NCBI RefSeq assembly: GCF_039536245.1
Contig: NZ_BAAAYN010000019.1
Location: 40,397 to 104,396 of the forward strand
Source of the DNA: Cryptosporangium minutisporangium
GTDB lineage: Bacteria > Actinomycetota > Actinomycetes > Mycobacteriales > Cryptosporangiaceae
Length of the DNA: 64,000 nt
Reading direction: 5' to 3'
Shown here piece by piece: positions 17,496 to 26,979 of this stretch. Position 1 is the stretch's first letter; each line of letters starts with the position of its first letter. The notes beneath the pieces were generated by a model. That model was not told the DNA's origin. It saw nothing but the letters and a program-made list of their open reading frames with translations, and did no database searches. The translations under genes and the position numbers were made by a program.

Positions 17496-18719
17496 TCAGG
17501 CTCCCGTGAGGCGGTCGTGCCAGGCGACCGCCGCCGGGTCGGTCAGGCTCGCCACCTGATCGATGACGACGCGGAGCCGCGCGGCGTCGTCGGGTGCGCT
17601 TCTCCACAGCGGGGCGAACACCGGGTCGAGCTCGTCCGGAGCCTTCCGCAGCAACGCCTCGACCAGCGTCACCAGGATCTCCCGCTGCCACTCGTAGCGG
17701 GCGTCCGCACCCGGGCGGTTCATGACGTAGCGCAGCGCCAGCCCTTTGAGCAGGGCGCACTCGGCGCGGATCGTTCTGGGGACGATGAGGTCCGCCGCGT
17801 AACCGCGCAGAGGCTCCGGCCCGGCCTTTTCCCGGGTGGCGCGCACCGCCACGGCGGACAATCGGCCGACCAGCGCGCTGGTCACGTGCTTGAGCCGGGA
17901 CTGGGCGAGGTAGCTCCCGTCGTACCCGGCGAGCCCGTTGACGACCGGCTCGGCGAGCAGTTCGTCCAGGACGGTCTGCAGGTCGCTCGGGCTCTCGGGT
18001 GAGTAGGCGCGCGCGACGTCGGCGCAGAGCGCGAGCCGCTCGTCCGGGTCGGCGAGCAGCTCGATCCGGACGTGCCCGGCGTGCACACCGTCCTCCAGGT
18101 CGTGCACGGAGTAGGCGACGTCGTCGGCCCAGTCCATGATCTGCGCCTCGAGGCACCGTTTGTCCTGCGGCGCGTCGTCTCGGTACCAGTGGAAAACCGG
18201 GAGGTCGTCGCGGTAGACGCCGAACTTGCGGGTGCCGGGTTTGCGCTCCCACGGGTACTTGGTGATCGCGTCGAGCGTGGCGCGGGTGAGGTTCAGCCCG
18301 GCGCCGGGGACCTTGGCCTCCAGGCGGCTCACCACCCGCAACGTCTGAGCGTTGCCCTCGAAACCGCCGGCGGCTCGTGCGACCTCGTCGAGCGCGTCCT
18401 CGCCGTTGTGACCGAACGGCGGGTGCCCGAGGTCGTGCGCGAGGCCCGCGGTGTCGACGACGTCCGGGTCGGCGCCGAGCGCGACGCCCATCTCGCGGGC
18501 GATCTGCGCGACCTCCAGCGAGTGCGTGAGCCGGGTGCGGAGGAAGTCGTCCTGGCCTCCGGTGATCACCTGGGTCTTCGCCGCCAGCCGCCGGAAGCCC
18601 GCGGAGTGCAGGACGCGGGCCCGGTCGCGTTGGAACGGGGTCCGGCCGGTGCCGGGGTCCTTCGCCGGCTCGGCGACCCGGCGCTGTGCGCCCCGTGTAC
18701 CCCAGGCGTCGTCGTCCAT
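17496..18719 (-). CDS. dgt: Deoxyguanosinetriphosphate triphosphohydrolase-like protein
   Basis: This 407-residue HD-domain dNTP triphosphohydrolase should cleave dNTPs to the nucleoside and tripolyphosphate, adjusting precursor pools. The metal site is visible as His in RLTHSLEVAQIAR, the HD pair in GLAHDLGHPPFGHNGE, and Asp in MDWADDVAYSVHDLEDG. The N-terminal RDRARVLHSAGFRRLAAKTQV is typical of dNTPase type-1 proteins. The ATG at 18719 (MDDDAWG) is chosen because the longer upstream reading is low-complexity. Proximity to dnaG is a common actinobacterial arrangement. Confidence 0.95.
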   Translation of the reverse strand: MDDDAWGTRGAQRRVAEPAKDPGTGRTPFQRDRARVLHSAGFRRLAAKTQVITGGQDDFLRTRLTHSLEVAQIAREMGVALGADPDVVDTAGLAHDLGHPPFGHNGEDALDEVARAAGGFEGNAQTLRVVSRLEAKVPGAGLNLTRATLDAITKYPWERKPGTRKFGVYRDDLPVFHWYRDDAPQDKRCLEAQIMDWADDVAYSVHDLEDGVHAGHVRIELLADPDERLALCADVARAYSPESPSDLQTVLDELLAEPVVNGLAGYDGSYLAQSRLKHVTSALVGRLSAVAVRATREKAGPEPLRGYAADLIVPRTIRAECALLKGLALRYVMNRPGADARYEWQREILVTLVEALLRKAPDELDPVFAPLWRSAPDDAARLRVVIDQVASLTDPAAVAWHDRLTGA

Positions 18720-18853
18720 CACGACGCAGCGTAACTCGCTCCGGGTGGGGCAGCCCTCGCCCGGCGCGCGCCGCGGCCGCCCGTGCTCGGGGCGCCCTGC
18801 CTCACGCGCTGTGGGCGGGGATGGTTGGCGTGCTTCCCGGGTGGCGCGGACCG

Positions 18854-19774
18854 CTACCAGACCGCGCGGGCTGACCCGGACACGAGCACCGACCACACCC
18901 CCTGCCGGACCTCCCACGACCGCCGACGCACCTCGTCGCTCACCTCGCCGTCGGTGTTCACCCGGAACGGCTCGGCGCCGTCCGCCACCAACAGCGACAC
19001 GTGCCGGCCGCGGTGTACCCGCACGTCTTCTCGCCTGATGTGGACGCCGTCCCGCAGCGCCATCCCGTACGCGTACCGGTTCCGCGGACCGTGTACCGCG
19101 GCCACCACCACGTCCAGCAGCCCGTCGTCCGGCTCGGCGTTCGGGGCCAGCGGTGTGCCCCCACCGATCGACCGCCCGTTGCTCACCCCCAGCATGAGGA
19201 TCGGCCGGCCGGCGTCGTGGACCCGCACACCGTCCACTTCGACGTCCATCGCCCAGCCCTCGCTGCTGAACCCCGCGACCAGGCCGCCCAGCGGATAGGC
19301 CGCCACCCCGAGCGCGGGCTTCCAGCCGGTGGCCAGCCGGCCCGCCTCCGCCCCGACGCCGGCGTGGGCGGCGTTGACCAGTACCTCACCGGTGTCGTCG
19401 ACCGCGATGTCGAGGGTCCGTGGCCGTCCTTCCAGCACGGTCTCGGCCGCGCCGACCGGGTCGAGCGGGATCCCCAGCGTCCGCGCGAGGTCGTTGCCGG
19501 TACCCAGGGGAAGGAGCCCGAACGGACGTCGTGGATCGAGCAGGTGCGCGTTGTAGAGCAGCTGGACCGCCGCGTGCAGCGAGCCGTCACCCCCGGCCAG
19601 CACGGTCAACCGCTCCCGGTGGACGCGGAGCGCGGCACCGAGCGCATCCAGGTCCGCGGTGCGGACCACGATGACGTCGGCCACCCGGCGTAGAACATCG
19701 ACGGCCTTGTCGACGGCGGCGAGTTCGGTGCTGCCAGCACCCTCGTTGACGACCACTAGCAGCTCTTGCGCCAT
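18854..19774 (-). CDS. Diacylglycerol kinase-type lipid kinase
   Basis: This 306-residue cytosolic or membrane-associated kinase has the DAGK/LCB5 catalytic fold. The nucleotide motif is AGGDGSLHAAVQLL (near residue 60-73), followed by LPLGTGNDLARTLG. The C-terminal beta-sandwich contains LDVVVAAVHG and FRVNTDGE. It would phosphorylate diacylglycerol or a related lipid. Diacylglycerol recycling into phospholipid synthesis is the usual inferred role. No partner gene is adjacent. Confidence 0.92.
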   Translation of the reverse strand: MAQELLVVVNEGAGSTELAAVDKAVDVLRRVADVIVVRTADLDALGAALRVHRERLTVLAGGDGSLHAAVQLLYNAHLLDPRRPFGLLPLGTGNDLARTLGIPLDPVGAAETVLEGRPRTLDIAVDDTGEVLVNAAHAGVGAEAGRLATGWKPALGVAAYPLGGLVAGFSSEGWAMDVEVDGVRVHDAGRPILMLGVSNGRSIGGGTPLAPNAEPDDGLLDVVVAAVHGPRNRYAYGMALRDGVHIRREDVRVHRGRHVSLLVADGAEPFRVNTDGEVSDEVRRRSWEVRQGVWSVLVSGSARAVW

Positions 19775-19890
19775 GTGCCGACCCTAGCCAGGACGGTTGT
19801 CCACAGCGACTCGGGCACCGCTGCGGAACGTCGTACCGGCCTGCCAGAGTGCTCTCGTCATCCGCCGGAGCGCGTTCCCAGGAGAGTTTG

Positions 19891-20631
19891 ATGTCCGCTT
19901 CCGAAGCCAAGCTTGCGACGATCCGTAAGCTGCTCGCCCAGGCCGAGGACGCAGCCGCCAGTCCGGCCGAGGCCGAGACGTTCACCGCCAAGGCCGCCGA
20001 GCTGATGGCCCGGTACGGCGTCGACCGGGCGATGCTCGCCGATGGCGACGAAACCGTCGACGCGATCGCCGACCGGGTGATCCGCCTCGATCCGCCCTAC
20101 GCGCTCGACAAGATAGGCCTGCTCAGCGGCATCGGGCAGGCGCTCGGGCTGCACGTCGTCCAGCGCACCGGGTTCGGCGTGCGCGGCAAGGAGATCTCGG
20201 CGCTGCTGTTCGGGTACTCGTCCGACCTCGAGCGTGCCGAGATCCTGTTCACGTCGCTCCTGGTCCAGGCCGCGCGTGGACTGGCCGCCGCCCGGGTTCC
20301 GACGCACGAGAACAAGGCCGCGTACCGGCGCGCGTGGCTGGCCGGGTTCAGCACGACCGTGCGGCTGCGGCTGGCCGACGCCGAGCAGCGGGCGCGCGCG
20401 GAGGCCACCGAGGCGGCGTCCACGAGTGCGACGGGGCGCCCCGCTGAGCTCGTGCTCGCCGATCGGCGGCACGTCGTCGACCAGCGCTTCGCCGAGGCGT
20501 TCCCGAGGTTGCGGTCGGCGCCCCGCCGGGTGCTGAGTGGCAGCGGGCACGGGGACGGGATCGTCGCCGGCCACCGCGCCGATCTCGGCGGCGCCGCCCT
20601 GCCGACGCGACGCCGCTCCCTCGGCCGCTGA
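19891..20631 (+). CDS. DUF2786 domain protein
   Basis: This 246-residue protein has the N-terminal DUF2786 motif (IRKLLAQAEDAAASPAEAETFTAKAAELMARYGVD pattern, residues about 8-42). A mixed domain of unknown role follows (ALLFGYSSDLERAEILFTSLLVQA). The C-terminal 60 residues are Arg/Ala-rich. The ATG at 19891 has AGGAGAG six bases upstream. Function is unknown. It converges with ppdK. Confidence 0.88.
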   Translation: MSASEAKLATIRKLLAQAEDAAASPAEAETFTAKAAELMARYGVDRAMLADGDETVDAIADRVIRLDPPYALDKIGLLSGIGQALGLHVVQRTGFGVRGKEISALLFGYSSDLERAEILFTSLLVQAARGLAAARVPTHENKAAYRRAWLAGFSTTVRLRLADAEQRARAEATEAASTSATGRPAELVLADRRHVVDQRFAEAFPRLRSAPRRVLSGSGHGDGIVAGHRADLGGAALPTRRRSLGR

Positions 20632-20665
20632 CCCGGAGGCACCCGCCCGCGGCGGCTCCCCCGCG

Positions 20666-23449
20666 TCAGCGGCTGTCCGAGCCGCCCTCCTGCGCCACCG
20701 TGGCCCGCGCCGCCTCGAGGCGCGCCACCGGCACGCGGAACGGCGAGCACGAGACGTAGTCCAGCCCCACCTTGTTGAAGAAGTGCACCGAGTCCGGGTC
20801 ACCGCCGTGCTCACCGCAGACACCGACCTTGAGGTCCGGCCGGGTGGCCCGCCCCTTCTCGGTACCGATCCGCACCAGCTCTCCGACGCCGTCCTCGTCG
20901 ATCGTCTCGAACGGGCTGACGCCGAAGATCCCGACCTCCAGGTACGTGGAGAAGAACGCCGCCTCCACGTCGTCGCGGGAGAAGCCCCACGTCGTCTGGG
21001 TCAGGTCGTTGGTGCCGAACGAGAAGAACTGGGCGGCCTCCGCGATCTGGTCGGCGGTGAGCGCCGCCCGGGGCAGCTCGATCATCGTCCCGATCATGAT
21101 CGGCAGGTCGCAGCCGGTCTCCTCGGCGACCTCCTTGAGCACCTGCTCGGTCTCGCCGCGGATGATCTCCAGCTCCTGCACCGAGCCGACCAGCGGGATC
21201 ATGATCTCCGGCCGGGGATCCTTGCCGAGCTTCACCAGCTGGGCCGCCGCCTCGGCGATCGACCGGGTCTGCAGGTTGAACAGCCCCGGCACGACCAGTC
21301 CCAGCCGGACGCCGCGCAGCCCCAGCATCGGGTTCTGCTCGTGCAGCCGGTGGACGGCCTGCATCAGCCGCAGGTCGTTCTCGTTCTTCTCGCCCCGCGA
21401 CTCCGCCAGCGCGACCCGGACGGACAGCTCGGTGATGTCCGGCAGGAACTCGTGCAGCGGCGGGTCGAGCAGCCGGATCGTCGTCGGCAGCCCGTCCATC
21501 GCGGTGAGCAGCTGCAGGAAGTCCCAGCGCTGCAGCGGCAGCAGCGCTTCGAGCGCCTGGTCCCGCTGCTCGTCGTCCTCGGCCAGGATCAGCCGCTCGA
21601 CGTGCTGACGCCGCTCGCCGAGGAACATGTGCTCGGTGCGGCACAGTCCGATGCCCTCGGCGCCGAACCGCCGTGCCCGCTCGGCGTCCTCGGCCGTGTC
21701 GGCGTTGGCGCGGACGCCCATCCGGCGGGCGCTGTCCGCGTGCGTCATGATCCGGTGCACTGCGGAGACCAGGTCGTCCTTCGCCGTGGAGACGTCGACC
21801 TGACCCTCGAAGTACTCGACCACCGGCGAGTCCACGACCGGTACCTCACCGAGGTAGACCCGGCCGGTCGAGCCGTCGATCGAGATGACGTCGCCCTCGT
21901 GCACCTCGGTGCCGTCCGGCGCGGTGAGGAACCGGCGCTTGGTGTTGACCTGCAGTTCCTCGACACCGCAGACACAGGTCTTGCCCATGCCCCGGGCGAC
22001 CACGGCCGCGTGCGACGTCTTGCCACCGCGGCTGGTCAGGATGCCCTGGGCGGCGATCATGCCGTTGAGGTCGTCCGGGTTCGTCTCCCGGCGAACGAGG
22101 ATGACCTTCTCCCCCGACCGCGACCACTTGACCGCGGTGTACGAGTCGAACACCGCCTTGCCGACCGCGGCACCCGGCGACGCCGATATGCCCCGACCGA
22201 GCTGGTGCACCTTCGCTGACGTGTCGAACTGCGGGAACATCAGGTGGACGAGCTGCTCACCGGTGACCCGCTGGACCGCCTCGTCGAGGTCGATGACGCC
22301 CTCGTCGACCAGCTGCGACGCGATCCGGAACGCGGCGGCTGCGGTGCGCTTCCCGACCCGGGTCTGCAGCATCCAGAGCTGGCCGGCCTCGATCGTGAAC
22401 TCGATGTCGCACAGATCGCGGTAGTGCCCCTCCAGCGTGGCCATGATCTCCATGAGCCGGTCGTAGGAGGTCTTGTCGAGCTTCTCCAGGTCCTGCAGCG
22501 GCACCGTGTTCCGGATGCCGGCGACGACGTCCTCGCCCTGGGCGTTCTGCAGGTAGTCGCCGTAGACGCCCTGCTCGCCGGTGCCCGGGTCACGAGTGAA
22601 CGCGACCCCGGTGCCCGAGTCCATGCCCATGTTGCCGAAGACCATCGCGACAACGTTGACCGCGGTACCGAGATCGGCCGGGATGCGCTCCTGCCGCCGG
22701 TACAGCACGGCGCGGTCGGAATTCCAGGAGTCGAACACCGCGTTGATCGCCGCGGTCAGCTGCTCCCGGGGGTCCTGCGGGAAGTCCGCGCCGGTGTGCT
22801 CCCGCACGATGCCTTTGTAGACGTCGACCAGCTGCCGTAGGTCGTCGGCGTCCAGGTCGAGGTCGTTGTGCGTGTCCTTCGCGCGCTTGATCTCCTCCAG
22901 CGCCTCCTCGAAGGCCTCACCCTCAATGTTCTGAACGGTCTTGCCGAACATCTGGATGAGCCGTCGGTAGGAGTCCCAGGCGAACCGGTCGTTGTCGGCC
23001 TGGCGTGCGAGCCCCTCGACCGACTGGTCGTTGAGACCGACATTGAGGACGGTCTCCATCATCCCCGGCATCGAGAACTTCGCCCCCGACCGGACGCTGA
23101 CCAGCAGCGGGTCGTCCGGGTCTCCGAGCTTCTTGCCCCGGGCCTTCTCCAGCGCGGCCAGGTGAGTGGCGACCTCTTCGTCCAGGCCTTCGGGGGTCGA
23201 GCCGGTGTTCAGATACGTCGTGCAGGCCTCGGTGGTGATCGTGAACCCGGGCGGGACCGGCAGACCCAGGTTGGTCATCTCGGCGAGGTTGGCGCCCTTG
23301 CCACCGAGGAGGTCCTTCAGCTCCTTGTTGCCCTCGGCGAAGGCGTAGACGTACTTCTTCCGATCGTCCTTCAACGCGGCCTCCGTTTGGTGTGCATCAA
23401 CCGACGGGTTACCGGCCTCGTCGTCGCGGAGCGTCACGGGTTCGGGCAC
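20666..23449 (-). CDS. ppdK: Pyruvate, phosphate dikinase
   Basis: This enzyme interconverts pyruvate, ATP and Pi with phosphoenolpyruvate, AMP and PPi. The 927-residue protein has full length. It has an N-terminal ATP-grasp domain (FAEGNKELKDLLGGKGANLAEM), and a central phosphohistidine domain with the catalytic His in GGKTSHAAVVARGMGK near residue 480. The C-terminal TIM barrel carries RTEHMFL, SFGTNDLTQ and the reactive Cys in VGVCGEHGGDP near residue 880. The GTG at 23449 is preceded by GAGGGAG. The unusual 30-residue N-terminal extension is acidic. It is divergent from the kinase-receptor gene. Confidence 0.97.
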   Translation of the reverse strand: MPEPVTLRDDEAGNPSVDAHQTEAALKDDRKKYVYAFAEGNKELKDLLGGKGANLAEMTNLGLPVPPGFTITTEACTTYLNTGSTPEGLDEEVATHLAALEKARGKKLGDPDDPLLVSVRSGAKFSMPGMMETVLNVGLNDQSVEGLARQADNDRFAWDSYRRLIQMFGKTVQNIEGEAFEEALEEIKRAKDTHNDLDLDADDLRQLVDVYKGIVREHTGADFPQDPREQLTAAINAVFDSWNSDRAVLYRRQERIPADLGTAVNVVAMVFGNMGMDSGTGVAFTRDPGTGEQGVYGDYLQNAQGEDVVAGIRNTVPLQDLEKLDKTSYDRLMEIMATLEGHYRDLCDIEFTIEAGQLWMLQTRVGKRTAAAAFRIASQLVDEGVIDLDEAVQRVTGEQLVHLMFPQFDTSAKVHQLGRGISASPGAAVGKAVFDSYTAVKWSRSGEKVILVRRETNPDDLNGMIAAQGILTSRGGKTSHAAVVARGMGKTCVCGVEELQVNTKRRFLTAPDGTEVHEGDVISIDGSTGRVYLGEVPVVDSPVVEYFEGQVDVSTAKDDLVSAVHRIMTHADSARRMGVRANADTAEDAERARRFGAEGIGLCRTEHMFLGERRQHVERLILAEDDEQRDQALEALLPLQRWDFLQLLTAMDGLPTTIRLLDPPLHEFLPDITELSVRVALAESRGEKNENDLRLMQAVHRLHEQNPMLGLRGVRLGLVVPGLFNLQTRSIAEAAAQLVKLGKDPRPEIMIPLVGSVQELEIIRGETEQVLKEVAEETGCDLPIMIGTMIELPRAALTADQIAEAAQFFSFGTNDLTQTTWGFSRDDVEAAFFSTYLEVGIFGVSPFETIDEDGVGELVRIGTEKGRATRPDLKVGVCGEHGGDPDSVHFFNKVGLDYVSCSPFRVPVARLEAARATVAQEGGSDSR

Positions 23450-23718
23450 GAGTCGTTCTCCCTCGTCACCGGCGCTGGGGATGGCCAGAGGTTAGTGAGA
23501 CCGTCTCCATGCTGGTGCCCGTTGTGAGCAGACGCACGCCGCTTGCACTGACTGTTCCGATTCAGCCCGGCCGGGTTACCCGCAAACCTCCATAACCGCA
23601 CGTGAGAAGGGTCGCACGTAGCTTCGCAGACATCGAGCGGTAACCCGTTGAGCGGAAGACTGGTGCGGTCTCGCTACGCTGCGCGCGGGATCCGGGTGAC
23701 CGTCGGAGAGAGACACGC

Positions 23719-26529
23719 GTGAGCACGGCGCAGCCCCTTCGGAACAACGACCCGCGGCAACTCGGGCGTTACCGACTAATTGGACGGCTCGGCGCCGGCG
23801 GTATGGGCATCGTCTACGCCGGAATCGCCGAAGAGCCCGACGGCCGCGAGCGCCAGGTGGCCGTGAAGGTGATCCATCCGCACCTGGCCGACGCTCCCGA
23901 GTTCCGGACCCGCTTCCGGTCCGAGGCTGCCCTCGCGGCGCGGGTGGCCCGCTTCTGTACGGCTGCTGTCCTCGATGTGGACGTGGAGGGCGAGCAGCCG
24001 TACCTCGTCACGGAGTTCGTCGACGGTCCCACGCTGCAAGAAGTCGTCGACGAGCAAGGACCGTTGAGCGGTGGTGCGCTCGATGCGGTGGCGATCGGCA
24101 TCGCAACCGCGCTGGTCGCGATCCACGAGGCCGGCATCGTGCACCGCGATCTGAAGCCGAGCAACGTCATCCTGTCGCGGTTCGGGCCGCGGGTGATCGA
24201 CTTCGGCATCGCCCGAGCCGCCGACCTGGTGAGCGGGCTGACCAGCGGCGCCATCGGCTCGCCGCCCTACATGGCGCCGGAGCAATTCCGCGGTGACCCG
24301 ATCACCGCCGCGACCGACATCCACGCCTGGGGCGCCGCCGTGTGTTTCGCCGGCACCAGCCAGCCGCCGTTCGGAGTGGCGGCGCCGGAGGTGATGCTGT
24401 TCCGGACGCTGGAGCAGACCGCGGACGTGAGCTCGCTGGACGAGCCGATCCGGGACCTCGCGGCGGCGGCGCTCAGCAAGGACCCGGCCGAGCGGCCGAC
24501 CAGCCGGCACCTGCTGGAGACGCTGGCGCTGCACCGCCCCGGCGCGGTCCCCGACCTTCCGCTCGGCGCCCCCACGTCCGAACGTGCGGCGGCGCGCGGC
24601 GCGGCGTCCCCAGGTCTGGCGTCCGTGGAGCCGGCGTCCACCGGGGTGGCGTCCGACAGCACTACGGCACAGCTGAACGCCGACGGACGACTCACCGCGC
24701 AGACACCGACCGACGCCGCACGTCCGCAGCCAGGCCCGCCCCCGGTGGCCGAGGACACCGCGGCCGAGGACGCGGTCACGCCGGACGCTCCGCGGCGGCG
24801 GCGGCGCGCGCCCCTCCTCGTGGCCGGCGCGCTGGTCACCGCGTTAGCGGCGGGCGCCGCCCTCTGGGCGACGTCGCCGTGGCAGGCAGCGGAGCCGACG
24901 ACCGAGCCGTCGAAGGTCTCCGACCTCACCGTCCGTCAGTACGACGCCGACGACGGTGCGCTCGGCCCGGCAACGCCCCCGTCCAGCGCCCGCCGTGGCG
25001 GAACCGTCGTGCTCTTCGCGACCGCCCAGTACTGGGAGCTGGATCCGACGCTCAACCGCTACGCCGACGGGATGATGGTCAGCAACCGCCTGCTGGCCCG
25101 CACGCTCACCAGCTACCGCCGGGCGAGCGGCCGGACGACGCTCGTCGGCGACCTCGCCACCGACACCGGCCGCAGCACCGACGGCGGCCGCACCTGGGAG
25201 TTCACGATCCGGCCCGGCGTCACGTTCGCGAACGGCCGGGCGGTCACCGCGGAGGACGTCGCCCACGGCGTCGGCCGTTCGTTCGGCACGAAGGGCGGCT
25301 TCGACTATCTCGAGCGGTGGCTCGCCGGCCGGGACGACTTCCGCGCGGCCTGGTCCGGTCCGACCGCGTCGGCGCAGTACCCACCGGGCATCGAGGTCCT
25401 GGACGCCCGCACGATTCGATTCCGGTTCGCCCGGCCGCACCCCGACTTCCCGGCGGTGGCGGCGCTGCCGTCGACCGCCGCGGTCCCGAAGGGCTGGAAG
25501 CCGACGAAGACCGAGCCGGTGCCGGTCACCGGGCCGTACAAGGTCGCCGCCGTCGGTAAGGACGAGCTCACGCTGGAGCGGAACCCGGCGTGGAACCCCG
25601 AGTCCGACCCGATCCGGACCGACTACCCGGACCGCTACGTCGTGCGCTTCAACGTCGAACGCGACGACGTGACCACGCAGCTGATGGCCGACGAGGAGCC
25701 GACCGGCATCCAACTCGGCACGATGGAGCCGTTCCGAGCCACCGAGGCGTACCAGCGCGGCGTGGCCAACCGACTGGTCGAGGGGGACGGCCAAGGCCAC
25801 CGCGACCTCTGTTTCAACACCCAGCGCGTGAAGGATCCGAAGTTACGGCAGGCGCTGAGCCTGGCGTTCAATCCCGAGGCCGCCCTGGCCGCGCTCGGCG
25901 GTATCCACGTGGGCACGCTGACCACGAGCCTGCTCTCGCGGCGGCTGCCGGGTTACCCGCCGGACCAGATCCCGGGCCAGCGCTTCGGCGATCCGGATAC
26001 CGCGGTCCAGCAACTGGACGGCGCGGACGTCACGCTGGTACTCGGACACATGGACAACCCTGACGGGGAGCGCTTCGCCCCCGCGATCCAGGCGGCGTTC
26101 GCGCGTGCCGGGGTGAAGGTCTCGCTACGACCGATCCCCTATAAGAGGTACGAGGCGACAATCGGCCGCCGCGACAACCCGTACGACATCTACCTCTGCA
26201 GCTGGGCGCCGGACTACCTGGACGGCAACGCGATGCTGCCGCTGCGGTTCGGCGGCGACACGATTCGCGCGGCGGGGAACACGAACCTCAGCTACCTCGA
26301 TGTCCCCGCGCTCGACGCGGAGTTCGCCCGCGTCGCCGCGCTCCCCGATCGCCGCGTCGCGGCCGAGGAGTACGCAAAGCTCGACCGGCGGATCCGGGAG
26401 CAGTACGCGCCGGCGATTCCGTTCTTCGACCAGCGCCGGCTGGCGCTCCGCGGCTCGGCGGTCGGGAGCCTGTTCGTCAGCCCGCTCTGGGGGGTGCCCG
26501 ACCTGGCGCAGGCGTGGGTGCGGACCTGA
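23719..26529 (+). CDS. Ser/Thr protein kinase fused to an extracellular SBP_bac_5 binding domain
   Basis: This 936-residue one-membrane-span receptor kinase has a cytoplasmic eukaryotic-type kinase at residues about 17-270. It shows the glycine loop GAGGMG (25-30), Lys50, HRDLKPSN (142-149), DFG (161-163) and APE (186-188), so all catalytic residues are present. An Ala/Pro-rich juxtamembrane linker leads to a basic RRRRR stop and one membrane helix (about 364-385). The outside part, about 430-936, matches oligopeptide/nickel-binding proteins (DPTLNRYADGMMVSNRLL, WEFTIRPGVTFANGRAVTAEDV, CFNTQRVKDPKLRQALSLA). It probably senses a peptide-like solute. The GTG at 23719 has GGAGAGAG upstream. Confidence 0.95.
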   Translation: MSTAQPLRNNDPRQLGRYRLIGRLGAGGMGIVYAGIAEEPDGRERQVAVKVIHPHLADAPEFRTRFRSEAALAARVARFCTAAVLDVDVEGEQPYLVTEFVDGPTLQEVVDEQGPLSGGALDAVAIGIATALVAIHEAGIVHRDLKPSNVILSRFGPRVIDFGIARAADLVSGLTSGAIGSPPYMAPEQFRGDPITAATDIHAWGAAVCFAGTSQPPFGVAAPEVMLFRTLEQTADVSSLDEPIRDLAAAALSKDPAERPTSRHLLETLALHRPGAVPDLPLGAPTSERAAARGAASPGLASVEPASTGVASDSTTAQLNADGRLTAQTPTDAARPQPGPPPVAEDTAAEDAVTPDAPRRRRRAPLLVAGALVTALAAGAALWATSPWQAAEPTTEPSKVSDLTVRQYDADDGALGPATPPSSARRGGTVVLFATAQYWELDPTLNRYADGMMVSNRLLARTLTSYRRASGRTTLVGDLATDTGRSTDGGRTWEFTIRPGVTFANGRAVTAEDVAHGVGRSFGTKGGFDYLERWLAGRDDFRAAWSGPTASAQYPPGIEVLDARTIRFRFARPHPDFPAVAALPSTAAVPKGWKPTKTEPVPVTGPYKVAAVGKDELTLERNPAWNPESDPIRTDYPDRYVVRFNVERDDVTTQLMADEEPTGIQLGTMEPFRATEAYQRGVANRLVEGDGQGHRDLCFNTQRVKDPKLRQALSLAFNPEAALAALGGIHVGTLTTSLLSRRLPGYPPDQIPGQRFGDPDTAVQQLDGADVTLVLGHMDNPDGERFAPAIQAAFARAGVKVSLRPIPYKRYEATIGRRDNPYDIYLCSWAPDYLDGNAMLPLRFGGDTIRAAGNTNLSYLDVPALDAEFARVAALPDRRVAAEEYAKLDRRIREQYAPAIPFFDQRRLALRGSAVGSLFVSPLWGVPDLAQAWVRT

Positions 26530-26549
26530 CCGGGCGATACGGTGTGCGG

Positions 26550-26861
26550 GTGACAACCGTGTACAAAGTTCTCCGCGCCGACGAGTGGGCAGCCGCGCAG
26601 GCGGTGGAGCGTTACGAGGGCTCCCCTGACGATCTGCGCGACGGTTTCGTCCACCTCTCGACCGCTTCCCAGCTCCCCGGGACGCTCGACCGGCACTTCG
26701 GTGGTGAGACCGGGTTGATGCTGCTCACGGTCGACGCCGAGGCGCTCGGCGATTCGCTGCGGTGGGAGGCGAGCGCCGGCGGCGAGGCGTATCCGCACTA
26801 CTACGGCGCGCTGCCGATGTCGGCCGTCACCGAGGCCACCCCGGTCCGCTCAGACCAGTAG
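26550..26861 (+). CDS. DUF952 family protein
   Basis: This 103-residue protein matches DUF952, which has a glutathione-transferase-like or ADP-ribosyl-fold annotation in some databases but no proven role. The pattern VYKVLRADEW, RDGFVHLSTASQLPGTLDRHF and YPHYYGALP is characteristic. The GTG at 26550 is chosen by family length. An alternative GTG lies two codons upstream. It follows the kinase-receptor by 20 bases and may be co-transcribed. Confidence 0.85.
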   Translation: MTTVYKVLRADEWAAAQAVERYEGSPDDLRDGFVHLSTASQLPGTLDRHFGGETGLMLLTVDAEALGDSLRWEASAGGEAYPHYYGALPMSAVTEATPVRSDQ

Positions 26862-26880
26862 CCGATCCAAAGCCCCGTCC

Positions 26881-26918
26881 TCGGCAAATCTGAAGCCCCT
26901 GCTTCGGCAAATCTAAAG
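26881..26918. repeat. Short tandem repeat TCGGCAAATCTRAAG x2
   Basis: The 15-mer TCGGCAAATCTGAAG (26881-26895) recurs as TCGGCAAATCTAAAG (26904-26918), with a 23-base period. It lies between two convergent genes. It is locally AT-richer than its surroundings. No function can be assigned. Confidence 0.5.
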
Positions 26919-26979
26919 TTCAACCCTCGGCAGAGACACCGCTCTCGTCCATCACGTGGTCGTCTTGATCTCGACGCGC

